A DNA stretch of 64,000 nucleotides from Xylogone sp. PMI_703. Lineage: Eukaryota; Ascomycota; Leotiomycetes. The stretch covers positions 7,378,001-7,442,000 of the forward strand of contig JAJTUQ010000002.1 of the NCBI GenBank assembly GCA_021399445.1, written 5' to 3'. Each line of letters starts with the position of its first letter. The first letter of the stretch is position 1. Below are positions 47,058 through 59,481 of the stretch, piece after piece. The position numbers and the translations under genes are program-made. The notes beneath the pieces are model-generated. The model saw only the letters and a list, made by a program, of their open reading frames with translations, was not told the origin of the DNA and did not search any database.

Positions 47058-48231
47058 ATGGGCGACTCACACAGCATTAAAAGGAACCGGCATGCTGCAG
47101 GTTCCCAGGCTCCGGTTGAGGCGGTCGTAGTGGTGTTTGATAGCGACCCAGAGAGGCTGCTACGGCGTAAGCTACGAGAACAGCAGCGGAACCAGAAACG
47201 GTCGCAACATGTCCCGCAAATAGAGTTTGTAAACTCATCCACCGGCAACCCGACAGTTCATAAAGCAAGCTCGAAACTAATCCGAGCCCATGTCATGCGC
47301 GACTATTTGTGGCGGAAGAAGCAATCAGGACGCCCAAAGCATCATCCCACTGAAGTTAGCCCTTGGCGCAATGCCCTATTCGGGACAGATGCTGCTGCTG
47401 TCCCTCCTCCAATTGGCCTGGGCAACGCCATAATGTACCCAATCACTATGAATGCTCGGACTCATTCACTTCTTCAATACTGTGAGTGCCTATTTGCTTT
47501 GCTCAGTCCATTCGATAGTTTAATCCCAACTGGCGTGATTGTTGCTAATACTCATTGCAGTCTTCGAAATTGTTGTTGAGGATTGGGAGAAGGAGGATCT
47601 CCTCCGCCTATCGCTGGCGGATGGGGCCCTGTTCCACATGGTACTTCTCAGCTCTGCTATGCAGCTGAATCACTTTAACTCCAATCCCAATGCACTTGAA
47701 AATGACTTTCACAAGATGAGTGCAATCAAGCTAGTTAAGGAGCGATTGCATGATGTAGCAAATGATAACCACCTCGTACCGGATTCCATTATACTTACAG
47801 TTGCCTTTCTGGCCATCTCAGATGTAAGATCGATTTGTGACTTGCCATCAATGAAGATTAACGATAGTTTATCATAGGCTCTTATCAAAGACTACGACAT
47901 GTGTGCGATACATGTTAATGGCCTGTACAAAATGATTGATATGCGCGGTGGCCTGGAAAATTTGAGTCTGCAATTACAATACAGAATCCGAATGTTGGTG
48001 TAGTATTGAACCTACCATACTTGCTGCTTCTCTAACTGGATGGGATTTAGGGCCGATATCTTCAGCTCTGTCAAGATGGGATTAGCCCCGCACTTTATCA
48101 TGTCTAATATAAGTGATCAGGTCTGTCACGCCTTGAGTGATCCGGAACGGCTGCACGGCGTCGTCCCGCTGACAAATTTCGAAAGAGTCATCCTTGCTGT
48201 ATTCAAATATTCAGAGACCGTAAAGGGCTGA
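47058..48231 (+). CDS. Fungal transcription-factor-domain protein lacking a zinc cluster (DUF3468-like)
   Basis: Exons 47058-47481, 47561-47823, 47878-47993 and 48051-48231 join in frame to 327 residues. The N-terminus has a basic stretch and the segment KLIRAHVMRDYLWRKKQSGR, a hallmark of fungal regulator-like proteins that carry the PF11951-type domain without a Zn2Cys6 head. Helical blocks follow: ALFHMVLLSSAMQLNHF, SIILTVAFLAIS, YDMCAIHVNGLYKMIDMRGG, and YRIRMADIFSSVKMGLAPHF across the last splice. Usual family members run well past this point, so this one appears C-terminally short, ending 47 bp before a convergent GH53 gene. It may be a recently truncated but still readable gene. No DNA-binding motif is visible. 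Confidence 0.65.
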
Positions 48232-48278
48232 AAAAGATCACACAAGACTAAACATGACGTGAAAGAAACCGCCATCTT

Positions 48279-49376
<1,098 letters not shown>

Positions 49377-51183
49377 TTTAGGTGGATTGAAGTATAAGCA
49401 CTTTCATCTAAGATCTGGAGATGGCTAGTTGGAGATGATCATTTTTCAAAACGCGGTGAATGTGCTCTCCTCTTTGTAGGCGAAGTCGAAGTTCTTCTCG
49501 ACTCATGGCCAATATAAGTTTCGGGTTAACTAATACCGAAGCAGAATTATTAATTTAATAGATAATTGAGTGAAAAACATTCTATAGGCGGATTTGTAGG
49601 GAATGAGGCGGGGAAGGATAGAATCTCGTTTGGAACTCCGGGAGGAATATATTGAGCCTGTTCTCGTCATCTCAGGCGGCACGGCAAGCCGTGTGTGAAT
49701 ATTCTATAATTGTGTCTCTTATAATTAATTGTATCATGGCTGGCAAAGGACCCTTAACCAGCAAATAACTAAATGTGATATCGAGCCGAGTCTTTACGGC
49801 TCTTGGAGATTTAGGCGCTATACGGAGTATATTTGAGTTTAACTGTCAGATATGTGTGCTCTACGGGGAGCCCGGAAGCGGGTGGTGGCTTTCGGATCCG
49901 CTGAGCGTGCTGCCGAAGACTAGTCCAGGGATTCATGAGCACAGCATATTCTAAGTCTTTTAACTTTAAATTTACAGCGCTAGCGGAGATAGTTGATGAG
50001 CAAGTATTAAGAAGGCTACCGTCCTTAGTACCAAGTGCCTTGGTGACTTTCCAAGTAGTGACTGCAAAAGTAATAGTTGAACCTGAGAATTAGAATTGTC
50101 TTTCACAGGGCTGTGGCTTGCTTTCTTAAATCTAGCGACACCTTAGTTTTTATATACGCAAGCCAGTTGTAACTGAGATTTTCAATAAGAAATATCTCAT
50201 ACTTGGATGGCATCTTTTAGAAGTTATTAATGATGTGGATCTCAGCGTCAACGGCTGTCATGCCTCACACGAGCACGGCTCTAGAAAAAAAGTATTGAAA
50301 GTCCATAGTAAATTAGTAATTCTGTTGTAACTTACTGTAGCTTGAGAAGTGTAATACAAGTCTCACTGATATATTCCTTTGGGTGGCTAGCTGTTGAGGC
50401 TCTGTACACGAATTAGGCGTTTGCCTGACCAGTCTGCTAAAATCCGGAGCTAAGCAGATGATGGATGCAAGAAACTATATTTTAGAGGCTACTTAGTCAT
50501 ATGACATGCTGTCGGTGAAGGTGCCGTGTAGCATCTGGGATCTTACTATTGGGATCCTTTTGTACTACTGCTTGAGCGTTGCCTGTTTTAGTAGAAGTGG
50601 GGGTCGCCTTCAGAGGCTTTGACCGGTCCTAATTTGTCAAGACCGTTGAATGTATAGGTTGAAGACAAGCTTAAATTTACGATTGGTGTCTTACATGCAT
50701 GTTTTATGTCAATATATACAGGGTCCATGCGAGGCTCTATGAGGGGCTCCATTGACATGTTCGTATCCTTGGCACGGACGGTAAGCTTTACGTGTACCTT
50801 GCACTAGCATTTTCCTTACAGCCTTACAATTCGCAGTTTCAGCTCGAAAAGGAAGCAAACTTCGGGGTCAGTGCCTCCGAACATCAAGGATTATAACAGC
50901 GCGCAGGGGTCAAAGCTAGGCGTATGTTACAACATAGATCTGTTGGTCAGTTGATGTGTATTATAATACATAGATTGGTTGATATTCCGTATTACATCCC
51001 TTTTCCTTCAGCTTTTGCGTTCAGCCCTCCGATACAATGGTTGACAGTGGCTTCAGCCAGCACCTAATTTGGCGACAAAATCGCCGCTTGACAATGGTCA
51101 TAAAAGGGTCGGCTTGGATGGCTTTTGGAAGACATCGATAACTCGTGTTTTTATCCATTACCTTGAAAATCAATTCAAAGACA
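49377..51183. other. Gene-poor interval
   Basis: About 1.8 kb separating the divergent GH53 and Zn2Cys6 genes. No ORF with family motifs; likely promoter sequence at both ends. Confidence 0.55.
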
Positions 51184-52996
51184 ATGACGCAATTGAGAAA
51201 ATGCGATGAATGCAGAAAACGGAAGGTTAAAGCAAGTTTTATCTGGCTTCGCATAATGTGGCGCGGAACTGACAGCAAGTATTAGTGTGATGAACGGAGA
51301 CCACAATGCAGCAGCTGCGCGAAGAAGAATAGACTTTGCAATTACAAGTACCAAGATGATTTGATCTTCATGGAAAGCCAAACGCAGATAAGCCGCAATA
51401 CTCATCTAAGCATCTCATCCAAAAATCCCTTGGCTCGCAGGCCTGCTGAAGCTTCAAATATCGCTCTTAGTATACCATCAGTAAGTGAAGACATTACTTA
51501 ATTGTTATTTTACCGGGTGATCTCTGACAAGAGATGAAAGAGTCCTTCATATTATAGCGAAGCCGAAAGCGAAAAGAGTAGTGACGTAAATAGAATTAGC
51601 TCCGGTCAACAAATAGCTCCACAGCATTCCTTGACAACACTTCATTCAGCACCTATAAATCGGCAGCAATTACTCTCTTCTTTTGTCGAGAATTATATAC
51701 AGGATTCTCCAGGCAATGACTATAAATTTGAAACGGGATTGTCTTGGATCAGACGCTTACCAGAATCCCTAGGACAACATGACCTACTTGACTCTGCTCT
51801 TTCAGCCCTGAGTCTAGTGTACTTAGGAAAATTGCACCACGATGAAGTGCTCCTGCACAAAAGTGTGGAGCATTATGATTCAGTATTACAGTCTATTCAA
51901 CCTCGAGTCTCCCAGCCGTCTAATGCGGAAAGGAAACTTGAAATTTGCGTGCTTCTGTCCATATATGAAGTCAGTCCTCAACCTTATTCTATTTGGTATC
52001 AAAGAGACTGAGGCGAGACTAATATTTTATTGATTAGTTGCATCACCCGACCTATCCTGATGTGCGAGGGTGGGTATTCCATGTCCGAGGAGCTTGTGAG
52101 ATCCTCAAGCAAATGGGGCCTCCGTCAAATGATCGCCCACTTGACCTCAACCTGTACCGCCGAATACGTACTGCAGCAGTAAGCCTCCCATTCATGATAG
52201 CTAGATCTCGTCAACTGATAATTATTAGCTATTCGACTCATTGGGGTCAGGAAAGGCTAGCTTTTTTACCATGAGCGAATGGCAAAATACCTCCGACGCG
52301 CCATTTGATCAGCTCCTCGATATCTTGTTCTGTATTTTAGCTATCACGACAGAGGTAGACCAAATCAAGTCAAACGCAATGTTGGGACAAATAACACCGT
52401 CTACCATAGACACTCTCATGGAGAAATGTCAGATACTGCAAGCCCGCTTAATACATTGGTACCTCGACCTACAGGGAAAGATACCGGGCCCTATATACCA
52501 TGTTCAACCAATCTCAGTAGACATGGATCAATATGGAGCCTCTAATATCAGCCCTGGGCGAACATTCCAAGAGGAGATCATCTTTCCAAACTTCAGTATC
52601 CGTGAAACGATGCTATTGTATTGGGTTGGGGAACTTGTTAATCATGACACGATGATCAACCTGGTCACTAGTGGCCAAAGCCTAGGTATATCTGCGAATG
52701 GTGAAAGCGACAATGTTGAGCCTATACAAGCTTTGGAGGCTGCGGGAGATTCATCTGCGACCAAGATATGCCAGGCCACATTTTGTTATAGCCGGGCACC
52801 CCCTCAAGGATACGCCATTCAGAGCGCTCTGGTTCCTATGTGGGTTGCCATGCGGCATTTCAACCAGCGGTCAGCCCCGGAATATGAGCTTTGCCATGAA
52901 ATTCTTATGCATATGCGGAATAGCGGTTTCAATATCGCCGAGCCGCTGAGGCATCTGACGCGCAGACACTACCTATCCATAGAAGATGACTGGTAA
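51184..52996 (+). CDS. Zn2Cys6 fungal transcription factor with a GC-AG first intron
   Basis: Exons are read as 51184-51231, 51286-51480, about 51577-51969, 52038-52178 and 52229-52996, about 514 residues. Exon 1 ends RKCDECRKRKVK, and a 54-bp intron with GC donor (GCAAGT) joins it to CDERRPQCSSCAKKNRLC, giving C-x2-C-x6-C-x6-C-x2-C-x6-C. A GT alternative six bases earlier would break the cluster spacing. The second intron is uncertain: the strong acceptor at 51557 puts the next exon out of frame, whereas acceptors at 51576 or 51624 keep it. The regulatory domain shows SALSLVYLGKLHHD, LEICVLLSIYE/LHHPTYPDVRGWVFHVRG and a long helical C-terminus. Expected to be a nuclear regulator; targets unknown. 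Confidence 0.75.
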
Positions 52997-53771
52997 TGAA
53001 GCCAGCTCTCAATACGACTCGAATCATGAATTAGACTAAAAGTTATCTTTATCAGTGTTCCTCAAGATACCTCGAATTAAATAGTGCGAGAAGCTCTGTG
53101 TAAGGTTAAGTTTCTATAAGCATGTTGAAAGACTTGTAAATTAGCCATTAGGTTAGTCAGCTTCCTTATGGTATTCTTTCTTGAATTTAGATAGAATATA
53201 AACATGTTTTATAGCAGATTATAATGACCTAGGTTTAGTTGGCAGAGCGGTGTAGCAATGCGAGCCACAAGTACCCCTCCAACATTCGCGTTACTACAAC
53301 GGAAAGCCAGGAGTTCAGTCAATCAAGTTCTATCTGACAACAGGCCGAATTATTCTATCCATTAAGTCAGCAATTATAGCGATCGAAGGATACAATACTT
53401 CCCCTTTTAGGCGCACAATGATGCTATATCCACTCCTGAGCCTTTCTGCCTGCCAGTTTAGGGGTAGGCTCCAGGCACCATAAGCCACCGGATCCACACG
53501 GCATGAGCTTAAATGCCGACTTCAACACGTGCGATTCGTATTTACAGAGTAGCCATTCAGCACTTGCATTCACCAAGTCTATTCGATAGGCAGCCATGGC
53601 CTAAGCTCAGGCATACCTGAGTGTCCTGCTAAAGGTATATAAAGATGGCTTCTTCAACGTCTGGCGCAGCATCATAAGCCAGAGAGACATCGAGATCAAC
53701 AGCAATACTACGACTCTACTCTATATATTATATTATATTCACTACAGTTGACTAACTACTACAGTATCAAT
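52997..53771. other. Intergenic/promoter region
   Basis: No ORF of note. It carries a good TATA box for the following gene and a 5' leader rich in A and C. Confidence 0.55.
53637..53645 (+). promoter_or_regulatory. TATA box of the acidic unknown gene
   Basis: TATATAAAG lies 127-135 bp before ATG 53772, followed by an AC-rich leader without upstream ATGs close to the start, suggesting a strong regular promoter. Confidence 0.5.
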
Positions 53772-54609
53772 ATGTCTCGTTTTCGCGATATCCTGAACCT
53801 TGGCCCTGTTCGTTTCTATGTCTCTCCTGAACCACATTTTAATGGTGGTCTCGCTCTTTTGGGTCACGAGAACGCTGACTCTGCCGAGACAATGGTTGCC
53901 GAATCCTCCAACTTTGAAGCCATTCCGAACTGCAAACCTGGCATATGGACATCCAGAACTCGAAAGGTGGAAGAAAAATATGGCGCCGACATGGAATGTA
54001 TTGTGTATTGGATTGCTGATGGAGAAATCGATTTTGCGCAATCTGTGGATGACTGGAAGAAATACGAAGAGGAGACTAGAGAAAAGGACGGTTCTATTAA
54101 ACTTAGCCAAATTGTTCCCAAGGGCACGAAGTGGCGCAAAGCAGGCAGCTATTATGATGATGGTGGAGTCTGTAACGTCATTTCGACTGTGTACTTGACT
54201 GAAGAAGCAGCCAGGAAAATTATGTTCGGAAAAGGAGAAGAGGATGAGGAGGAGGAACAGGAAGAGCTTGATTATGGGTATTACCTTGAGAGCCTGACTT
54301 TGGGTTACCAAGACAATGAGCGCCTCATCGCCCATAAACGGAATGAGAACTGCACTCTTGGTGGAATGAGCTGTAGGTGCATTCTTTATTATCTCAGTCA
54401 ATAGCGATTACTGACTCGTTTCTTTCGTAGTCAATCAGGATTCTGTCGGTGGTCCACCAAATATTGCCCTAGCAGAAGACGAGAATGGGCAGGTGATTGC
54501 ACTTAGATTATATCAGGCTGAAACACCAGAAGGAGAAGATGAGCCGCCGGAAGAAGAACCGGAAGACGGATTCACGTCGGCTGATGATGAAGAGGATGAG
54601 GAAGCTTAA
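53772..54609 (+). CDS. Acidic protein of unknown function, 259 aa
   Basis: Exons 53772-54372 and 54431-54609 (58-bp intron) encode 259 residues. ATG 53772 was preferred over 53748 because it lies in good context and the upstream codons look like leader. There is no signal peptide or membrane segment. The N-terminal 190 residues look globular and beta-rich (FYVSPEPHFNGGLALLGHEN, MECIVYWIADGEIDFAQSVD, GGVCNVISTVYLTEEAARKI). An acidic loop GEEDEEEEQEE follows, then GYYLESLTLGYQDNERLI, and a very acidic tail (DDEEDEEA). The two acidic segments could bind basic proteins such as histones, but that is speculation. I recognise no family. An antisense ORF of similar length covers it and is treated as a shadow. 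Confidence 0.75.
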
Positions 54610-54976
54610 GTGAATCAACAACTACGTGATGTCTTCGATTTTGTTACTTACTTTGGGATCCAGTTGAAGAGGGAGACATTACCCACCGAGATGTTATTAT
54701 TGGATATTATTTTTGTATCTGCTAAATATTTGCAATTTCAAATAAGTCGCTCGTCTTCTAGGTGGATCTCATACAGCATAACTGTCATGACTACAGTATA
54801 TCAAAACAGCAGTAAAGGGCCCCCTCCTAAGACTAGATGAAAATTATTTCCCGTATAAGCTATGTATTACCAGCATTTAGCCAAAGCTGTATGGAAGGCG
54901 TACGAGTAATACTTAAGTTATTGAGATCTTAACCTGTAATACTTATATAATTCCTATATTTGTCTAGCATAATTCT
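54610..54976. other. 3' intergenic region
   Basis: Short region between convergent genes; nothing seen apart from 3' ends. Confidence 0.6.
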
Positions 54977-56035
54977 CTAACTAATCCACCAGCCAACAAA
55001 CTCTCTTTTAATGTTCTCTAACCATGCTACCTCATCTTCAATATGATTATCAAATCCGTGCTCCGCCCCCTCCTCAAGATGTAACCTCACTCTTCCCTCC
55101 CCAAATCTCTTCTTCAACTTCTCCACAAACTCAATGCTATCTGATACTGGCACAGCAGTATCCCCGGTACCATGCATAAGAACCATAGGTGGCACTCTCT
55201 GCTCATCAATATACTCCACGAGCTTCAATGGATAGAGTTTTTCATCAGAACCTAAAAACTCAACCAATCTACCCTGTTGCGCCATGGAGACAGCAATATC
55301 CATGCGTGAAGGCGGGAATGCTGAAGTGACGATTTTCCCTGGCTTCATAGCTTTCAGATGGCTCTCCAAAACTTCCACTGGGATATCCGGCGTGTCTAAA
55401 ATAGGCTTTGATGGCCGGGGCGATGTCCCAATGTAAGGATAGGTTGCCACGACGGCTCTTACGGTACCCGGTGGAACGATATTAAATGGGGATAAGATAG
55501 CTAAACGTCCACCCGCACTCTCGCCATGAATTGCGATTTTAGTTAAATCTGCTTCTAAAGTACGATTATGCTTGGTTAGGTGAGTCTGGAGACCACCCTG
55601 AAGTATCCAGGCCCAGAAGTCGGAAACGTCATCCAGGATGTCCTGTCCACTAGATTCAGGCAGGAGGCGATAGTCTGCAGCTACGATTATAGCGGATTGC
55701 GCCAGACAGAGGTCGAGGGTCCACTGCGCAAACCAGTCGGGGAATATGGAAGAACCAGTGAACTATAGAGAGCTGATTAGTATAGTCTATTTTACATTTA
55801 TCTGTAAATTGGATTGAATCCACAGCCGTAAATTTTTGATACGGGCCAACACATCGTTGATAGGAAGTGAATATGAATTGCTTACAAAAAAGCCTCCATG
55901 AAACTTAGCTAGGATAGGGTGCTTCCCCGGTGAGATATCTTTTGGAACGAAGATATAGGCATTGATATTCTGATTGTTAAAAACCTTATACGTAACCTCT
56001 AATATATTGAACTTGGCATATTTTGGGGAGTCCAT
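54977..56035 (-). CDS. Alpha/beta hydrolase (alpha/beta-hydrolase-3 fold)
   Basis: Exons 56035-55886 and 55762-54977 (123-bp intron) encode 311 residues. The oxyanion motif is ILAKFHGGFF, interrupted by the intron and continued by FTGSSIFPDWFAQWTLD. AADYRLLPESSG follows, the nucleophile elbow is IHGESAGGRLA, the acid is the Asp in LMHGTGDTAVPVSDS, and the His is in EEGAEHGFDNH: a complete triad. No signal peptide, so it is probably cytosolic. It follows an NmrA-like reductase on the same strand, but a MULE-like MITE has inserted about 265 bp upstream of its ATG, which may alter expression. Substrate unknown. Confidence 0.9.
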
Positions 56036-56246
56036 CTTCTGATTTGTTTTAAGAGTAAATTTGTATATGCAAAGGAATGGGGCTCTTCACGACCGCGCCA
56101 CAACCACGCATTATATAGTTCTCTACCCATAAATAGATTGTCCAAGATTCCATTTCTAGAAATGTTGGATCTCCGAGACCTGGTATTAGGGACCACTTTC
56201 TCGTCTGTGCTGCCTGCTGGAACACATGAAAACGGCAATTTACAAA

Positions 56247-56272
56247 CTCCGCTCGCTCCGCTCGCTCCGCGA
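56247..56272. repeat. 9-bp tandem repeat CTCCGCTCG
   Basis: Almost three copies of CTCCGCTCG lie in the promoter of the alpha/beta hydrolase gene, immediately beside the MITE target site. Confidence 0.7.
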
Positions 56273-56289
56273 CTACGTGCTCTCTTCAC

Positions 56290-56857
56290 CATAATGACTC
56301 GGGTCCCAGTTCAACGCGGGTTATAATCAGCTCAACACGGGTAAGTCGTGTAGCGTTCGGCAAAACGTCGGCGGGGGTCGGAGAAACTTTTGCGCAAGCT
56401 CAGGAAGGATAAATGGGGTTAATCCGGTATAACTCAGCAAATGCTCGCTCTATAAGCTCTATAAGCTCTATATCGTTATAAACTCTGTATACGTTGAGTA
56501 TATGTTCAGTATATGTTTAACGTATACAGAGTTTATAAAGCTTATAGAACTTATAAAACAAGTATATGTTAAACATATATTTAGTATATTAAGAGTTTAT
56601 AGAATTTATAGAATTAATAAAATTATAATAATATAAAATTAATATTTATAAAATATATAAAGTCTTTAAAGCTTAAAAAGTTTTTATACTTTATACATTA
56701 TAGATTTTCAGCATATACTCAGTATACCGGATTAATTATTCTATAACTTCTCCTTAACTTGAAAATTTTTACCCTTGATAATGTTATGTTACGCCACATC
56801 ACTTACCCACGTTGAGCTGATTATAACCCGCGTTGAACTGGAACCCCATAATGACTC
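56290..56857. mobile_element. MULE-like MITE with 11-bp target-site duplication
   Basis: The element (56301-56846, 546 bp) is flanked by identical CATAATGACTC copies at 56290-56300 and 56847-56857. Its ends are inverted: GGGTCCCAGTTCAACGCGGG on the left against GGGTTCCAGTTCAACGCGGG read in from the right, and the match continues through TTATAATCAGCTCAAC to about 45 bp. The centre is very AT-rich and contains a second nested inverted repeat built on ATAAACTCTGTATACGTT (about 56476-56538). There is no coding capacity. An 11-bp duplication fits Mutator-like elements; the single terminal mismatches suggest a fairly young insertion. Confidence 0.88.
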
Positions 56858-56984
56858 ACCAGGATCCGTTTCGTCTTAGCTCTAAAGCTTTATCAAGATT
56901 GATATTTGCTGTATATTGGACTATGCAGAGATTAAATACTCCAGAAGTCTAATTACTGCTGTAAGAGGTAATTCTGATTTAGAC

Positions 56985-57899
56985 CTAGACCTCTGGTGCC
57001 AGAAGACTCTCCACTAATGCCCTGACTTCATCATCTTTCAAGCCTTTTATTCCCAGGAGCGCATTGTCTAACTTGCCAGAGAAAGCGCCGTCATATCCTT
57101 CTCCAAAGACGGCGCTGAAAACAAAAGGCTGCATGACCTGCCAACTGGTATTACCCTTGGTCAGTTCCGCAAGAGATTCGGCATACATTTTCTCTGTGGA
57201 CTTATGTGTGATCTTCCATTGCATACCGTCCTTTTCTCTAGCATATTGAATCAGTTGGTTCTGAGTGACCACAGCATCTTGGATGTAAACCGCACGGTTG
57301 GCGGTTTCAGAGAGGTTTTGAATTACCCTAATGATAGCCTTGCCTATAGTATCAAGGTTGGTAGCAGTGAATGGAACATCGCCACCATTATATACAATAG
57401 CTGTATGCTTCGGGACGTTGACAAGGAACCCATGAAGACCCCAATCCAGGAAAGCTCCGCTGCAAATTGCGGTATAACTGAAACCGGGGTTTTTGGCCAC
57501 AATTGCCTTGAGATACTCGAGGGTCATGACCTTACCCTCAAAGACTGGCAACTTATTGCGCTTGGGATTGGTAACATCACTACCAAACTCTGATGGGATG
57601 AACCTTGCCACACCGGCTGCAAGAGCAGCGTCAATCAGCGGATTCTGGTCACCAACAACCGTGGAGGTGAGGGCAGATATGACAACTGTGTGGTCTTTCA
57701 GTGCGTCTCTCAAGGATTGGATTGAAGAATAATCCACTCCCACAACAGATAGATTAGGATTCTTAGGAAGTTTGGATGTGTTGCTGCTGCCTTTCCGTGT
57801 AAGGGCAGTTACAGCGTAATTTGCAGCAAGAAGAGCATTCACAACGGGAATGCCCAAGTCGCCAGTTGCGCCAGCCACAGCAACTTTCACAGCCATCAC
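56985..57899 (-). CDS. NmrA-like / isoflavone-reductase-type NAD(P)-binding protein
   Basis: A single exon; MAVKVAVAG at 57896 (303 residues) or the Met just before it. The Rossmann motif VAVAGATGDLGIPVVNALL is at residues 4-22, followed by VTALTRKGS, HTVVISALTS, ARFIPSEFGSDVTNP and YTAICSGAFLDWGL. This order is typical of atypical SDRs of the phenylcoumaran benzylic ether/isoflavone reductase and NmrA group. Some reduce phenolic substrates with NADPH, others are redox sensors without catalysis; sequence alone does not decide. A TATA-like element lies about 165 bp upstream. It is upstream of, and on the same strand as, the alpha/beta hydrolase, with a MITE between them. Confidence 0.92.
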   Translation of the reverse strand: MMAVKVAVAGATGDLGIPVVNALLAANYAVTALTRKGSSNTSKLPKNPNLSVVGVDYSSIQSLRDALKDHTVVISALTSTVVGDQNPLIDAALAAGVARFIPSEFGSDVTNPKRNKLPVFEGKVMTLEYLKAIVAKNPGFSYTAICSGAFLDWGLHGFLVNVPKHTAIVYNGGDVPFTATNLDTIGKAIIRVIQNLSETANRAVYIQDAVVTQNQLIQYAREKDGMQWKITHKSTEKMYAESLAELTKGNTSWQVMQPFVFSAVFGEGYDGAFSGKLDNALLGIKGLKDDEVRALVESLLAPEV

Positions 57900-58059
57900 T
57901 GTCTATGCTTTGCACAAATAATCTGTATGGTTGGTATTTGGTTGTACGGCCTGCTGGGACGTGTTTGCCCCGTAGATAAATTTGTAAGTTGATAGATAAG
58001 ATATATGAAAGTGGTTACTATGATGGAATATGAGATGTTATATTATGTGCTATCGCGGT

Positions 58060-58069
58060 ATTTATAAAT
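58060..58069 (-). promoter_or_regulatory. TATA-like box of the NmrA-like gene
   Basis: The minus strand reads AATTTATAAA here, 160-170 bp before the ATG. Confidence 0.4.
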
Positions 58070-59328
58070 TATGCTCGTTCTCTACCGGCGGATTACAATC
58101 AAGAGGTATTTTGCACCTGCGGTGCTACAAAGGTAGGTTGCTTGCTTATCAGAATCACATTAGTAAGTGAGGTAATTAGCATATTAGAAATCAAATAAGT
58201 TGCATCCCACGAAATATTACTCTGCGGGTCATTTTTATATCAAAAGGATCCTTCTGAAACTAAGGGAAATATAGTGCTGGATCGGATCTGTATCGTTTCC
58301 GAATCTTGGTACTCAGGTCTAATTGGCTCTCCCACTACTATTCGAGAAATCTCGGATCCGAGATGCGAGATTTCTCGCCCAAGAGCAGCAAATACTCACG
58401 AATCCCCACTTCATCCCTTTGCTTCAGCATCTGTATTGTCTAAGACATCTTATATCTTACTGCCATCCAAATTATCCACTCTTGTCCAACCCTTCCAGCC
58501 GGACGAGCCTAGTCTTCCTTCACAGCGCGGCATACCGACCTCTAATGTACGCCCCTATAAATCTTTTTGTATTTGTAAGTCAGAGGCTTTCGGTTCCGAG
58601 AAACGTTATTATAGTTGTGGTAAAGGCGGCAGGTTTTAAGACTCATAAAGATATTAGAGAGAGCTTATAGAATGTTTCTTCAACAGGTATGTACTATCGC
58701 GATACGATGTTACATGGTATGGTATGGAAGAAGTTACCTCTTCTAAGTGCTATTTCTATATTTGAACCCAAACTATGCGTTGTACTGATCCTTGCGGGAA
58801 TTATCAATATACTTGGTATGCTAGTGATTTGTATAGTTTAAGCTTGGGATCTAGGACTTTAGAGTCAGATGACCTTGCTTAAATGTTTTCACACAATCGA
58901 AGGGATACATTTATAATAGTAATACTTCAAGTTAAACTACAAGTCAACATCTTTTCCATAGTTGCTTGATACCTGTATCTCCTTATATGACTTTGCCATT
59001 AATCAGTACGAGACTTAAGGTTGTACAGGTAGGGCTGGTGGCGCTTGAGCCGAAATCTCATGTAAGCAAGCAACTTTAGAGTACGGACTGAGGGCATGGA
59101 AGGTCAATATTCATCAGATCTTAGAGGCCTCTTTGTGCTATGCTGTGTTACACATATACGACATGTACATTCAAGGATTGAGCAAATATTGACACCATGC
59201 AAAGGTAGCACCATAAAATACAGGACTGCAGAGAGACACTCTCGAAAAAGGTCAAAGCTTTGATATCTGGAATAACTGTGCAACAGGTGTTAAATCTCGA
59301 TTACCTTATGTAATCAGCACATTCATTG
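58070..59328. other. Gene-poor interval
   Basis: Contains ORFs near 58274-58670 with a few Cys and His residues but no ordered finger motif and several breaks. Nothing is called. Confidence 0.5.
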
Positions 59329-59481
59329 TACACCCCTCCCCCCAAATGTACGTCAGTGGGTCCGTAGGACGGCATCTCGATTTGGTCTTAATAGACGCTT
59401 CTATCGTTTTTGATTGGCTATATATTCTTGCCGCCATAAAGACCCACTGACGTGCATTGGGGGGGAAGGAGGGGGTGTGTA
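59329..59481. mobile_element. Small TA-flanked MITE with C-rich ends
   Basis: The element (59331-59479, 149 bp) is flanked by TA. The left end, CACCCCTCCCCCCAAATGTA continuing into CGTCAGTGGGTC, mirrors GACCCACTGACGTGCATTGG followed by a G-rich tail on the right. The stem is about 35 bp with a few differences. No coding capacity. It could fold into a hairpin if transcribed. Confidence 0.8.

Noticed and set aside
53742..54401. Antisense ORF of 219 codons covering the acidic unknown gene
   Set aside because: The plus strand has a TATA box, a good intron and acidic low-complexity codons (GAA/GAG) that create Leu/Phe-rich antisense text; the antisense frame looks like a shadow.
58274..58670. ORFs with several Cys and a KTHKD-like segment, possibly a zinc-finger relic
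   Set aside because: No ordered C2H2 spacing, frame breaks, and no upstream or downstream domain to support it.
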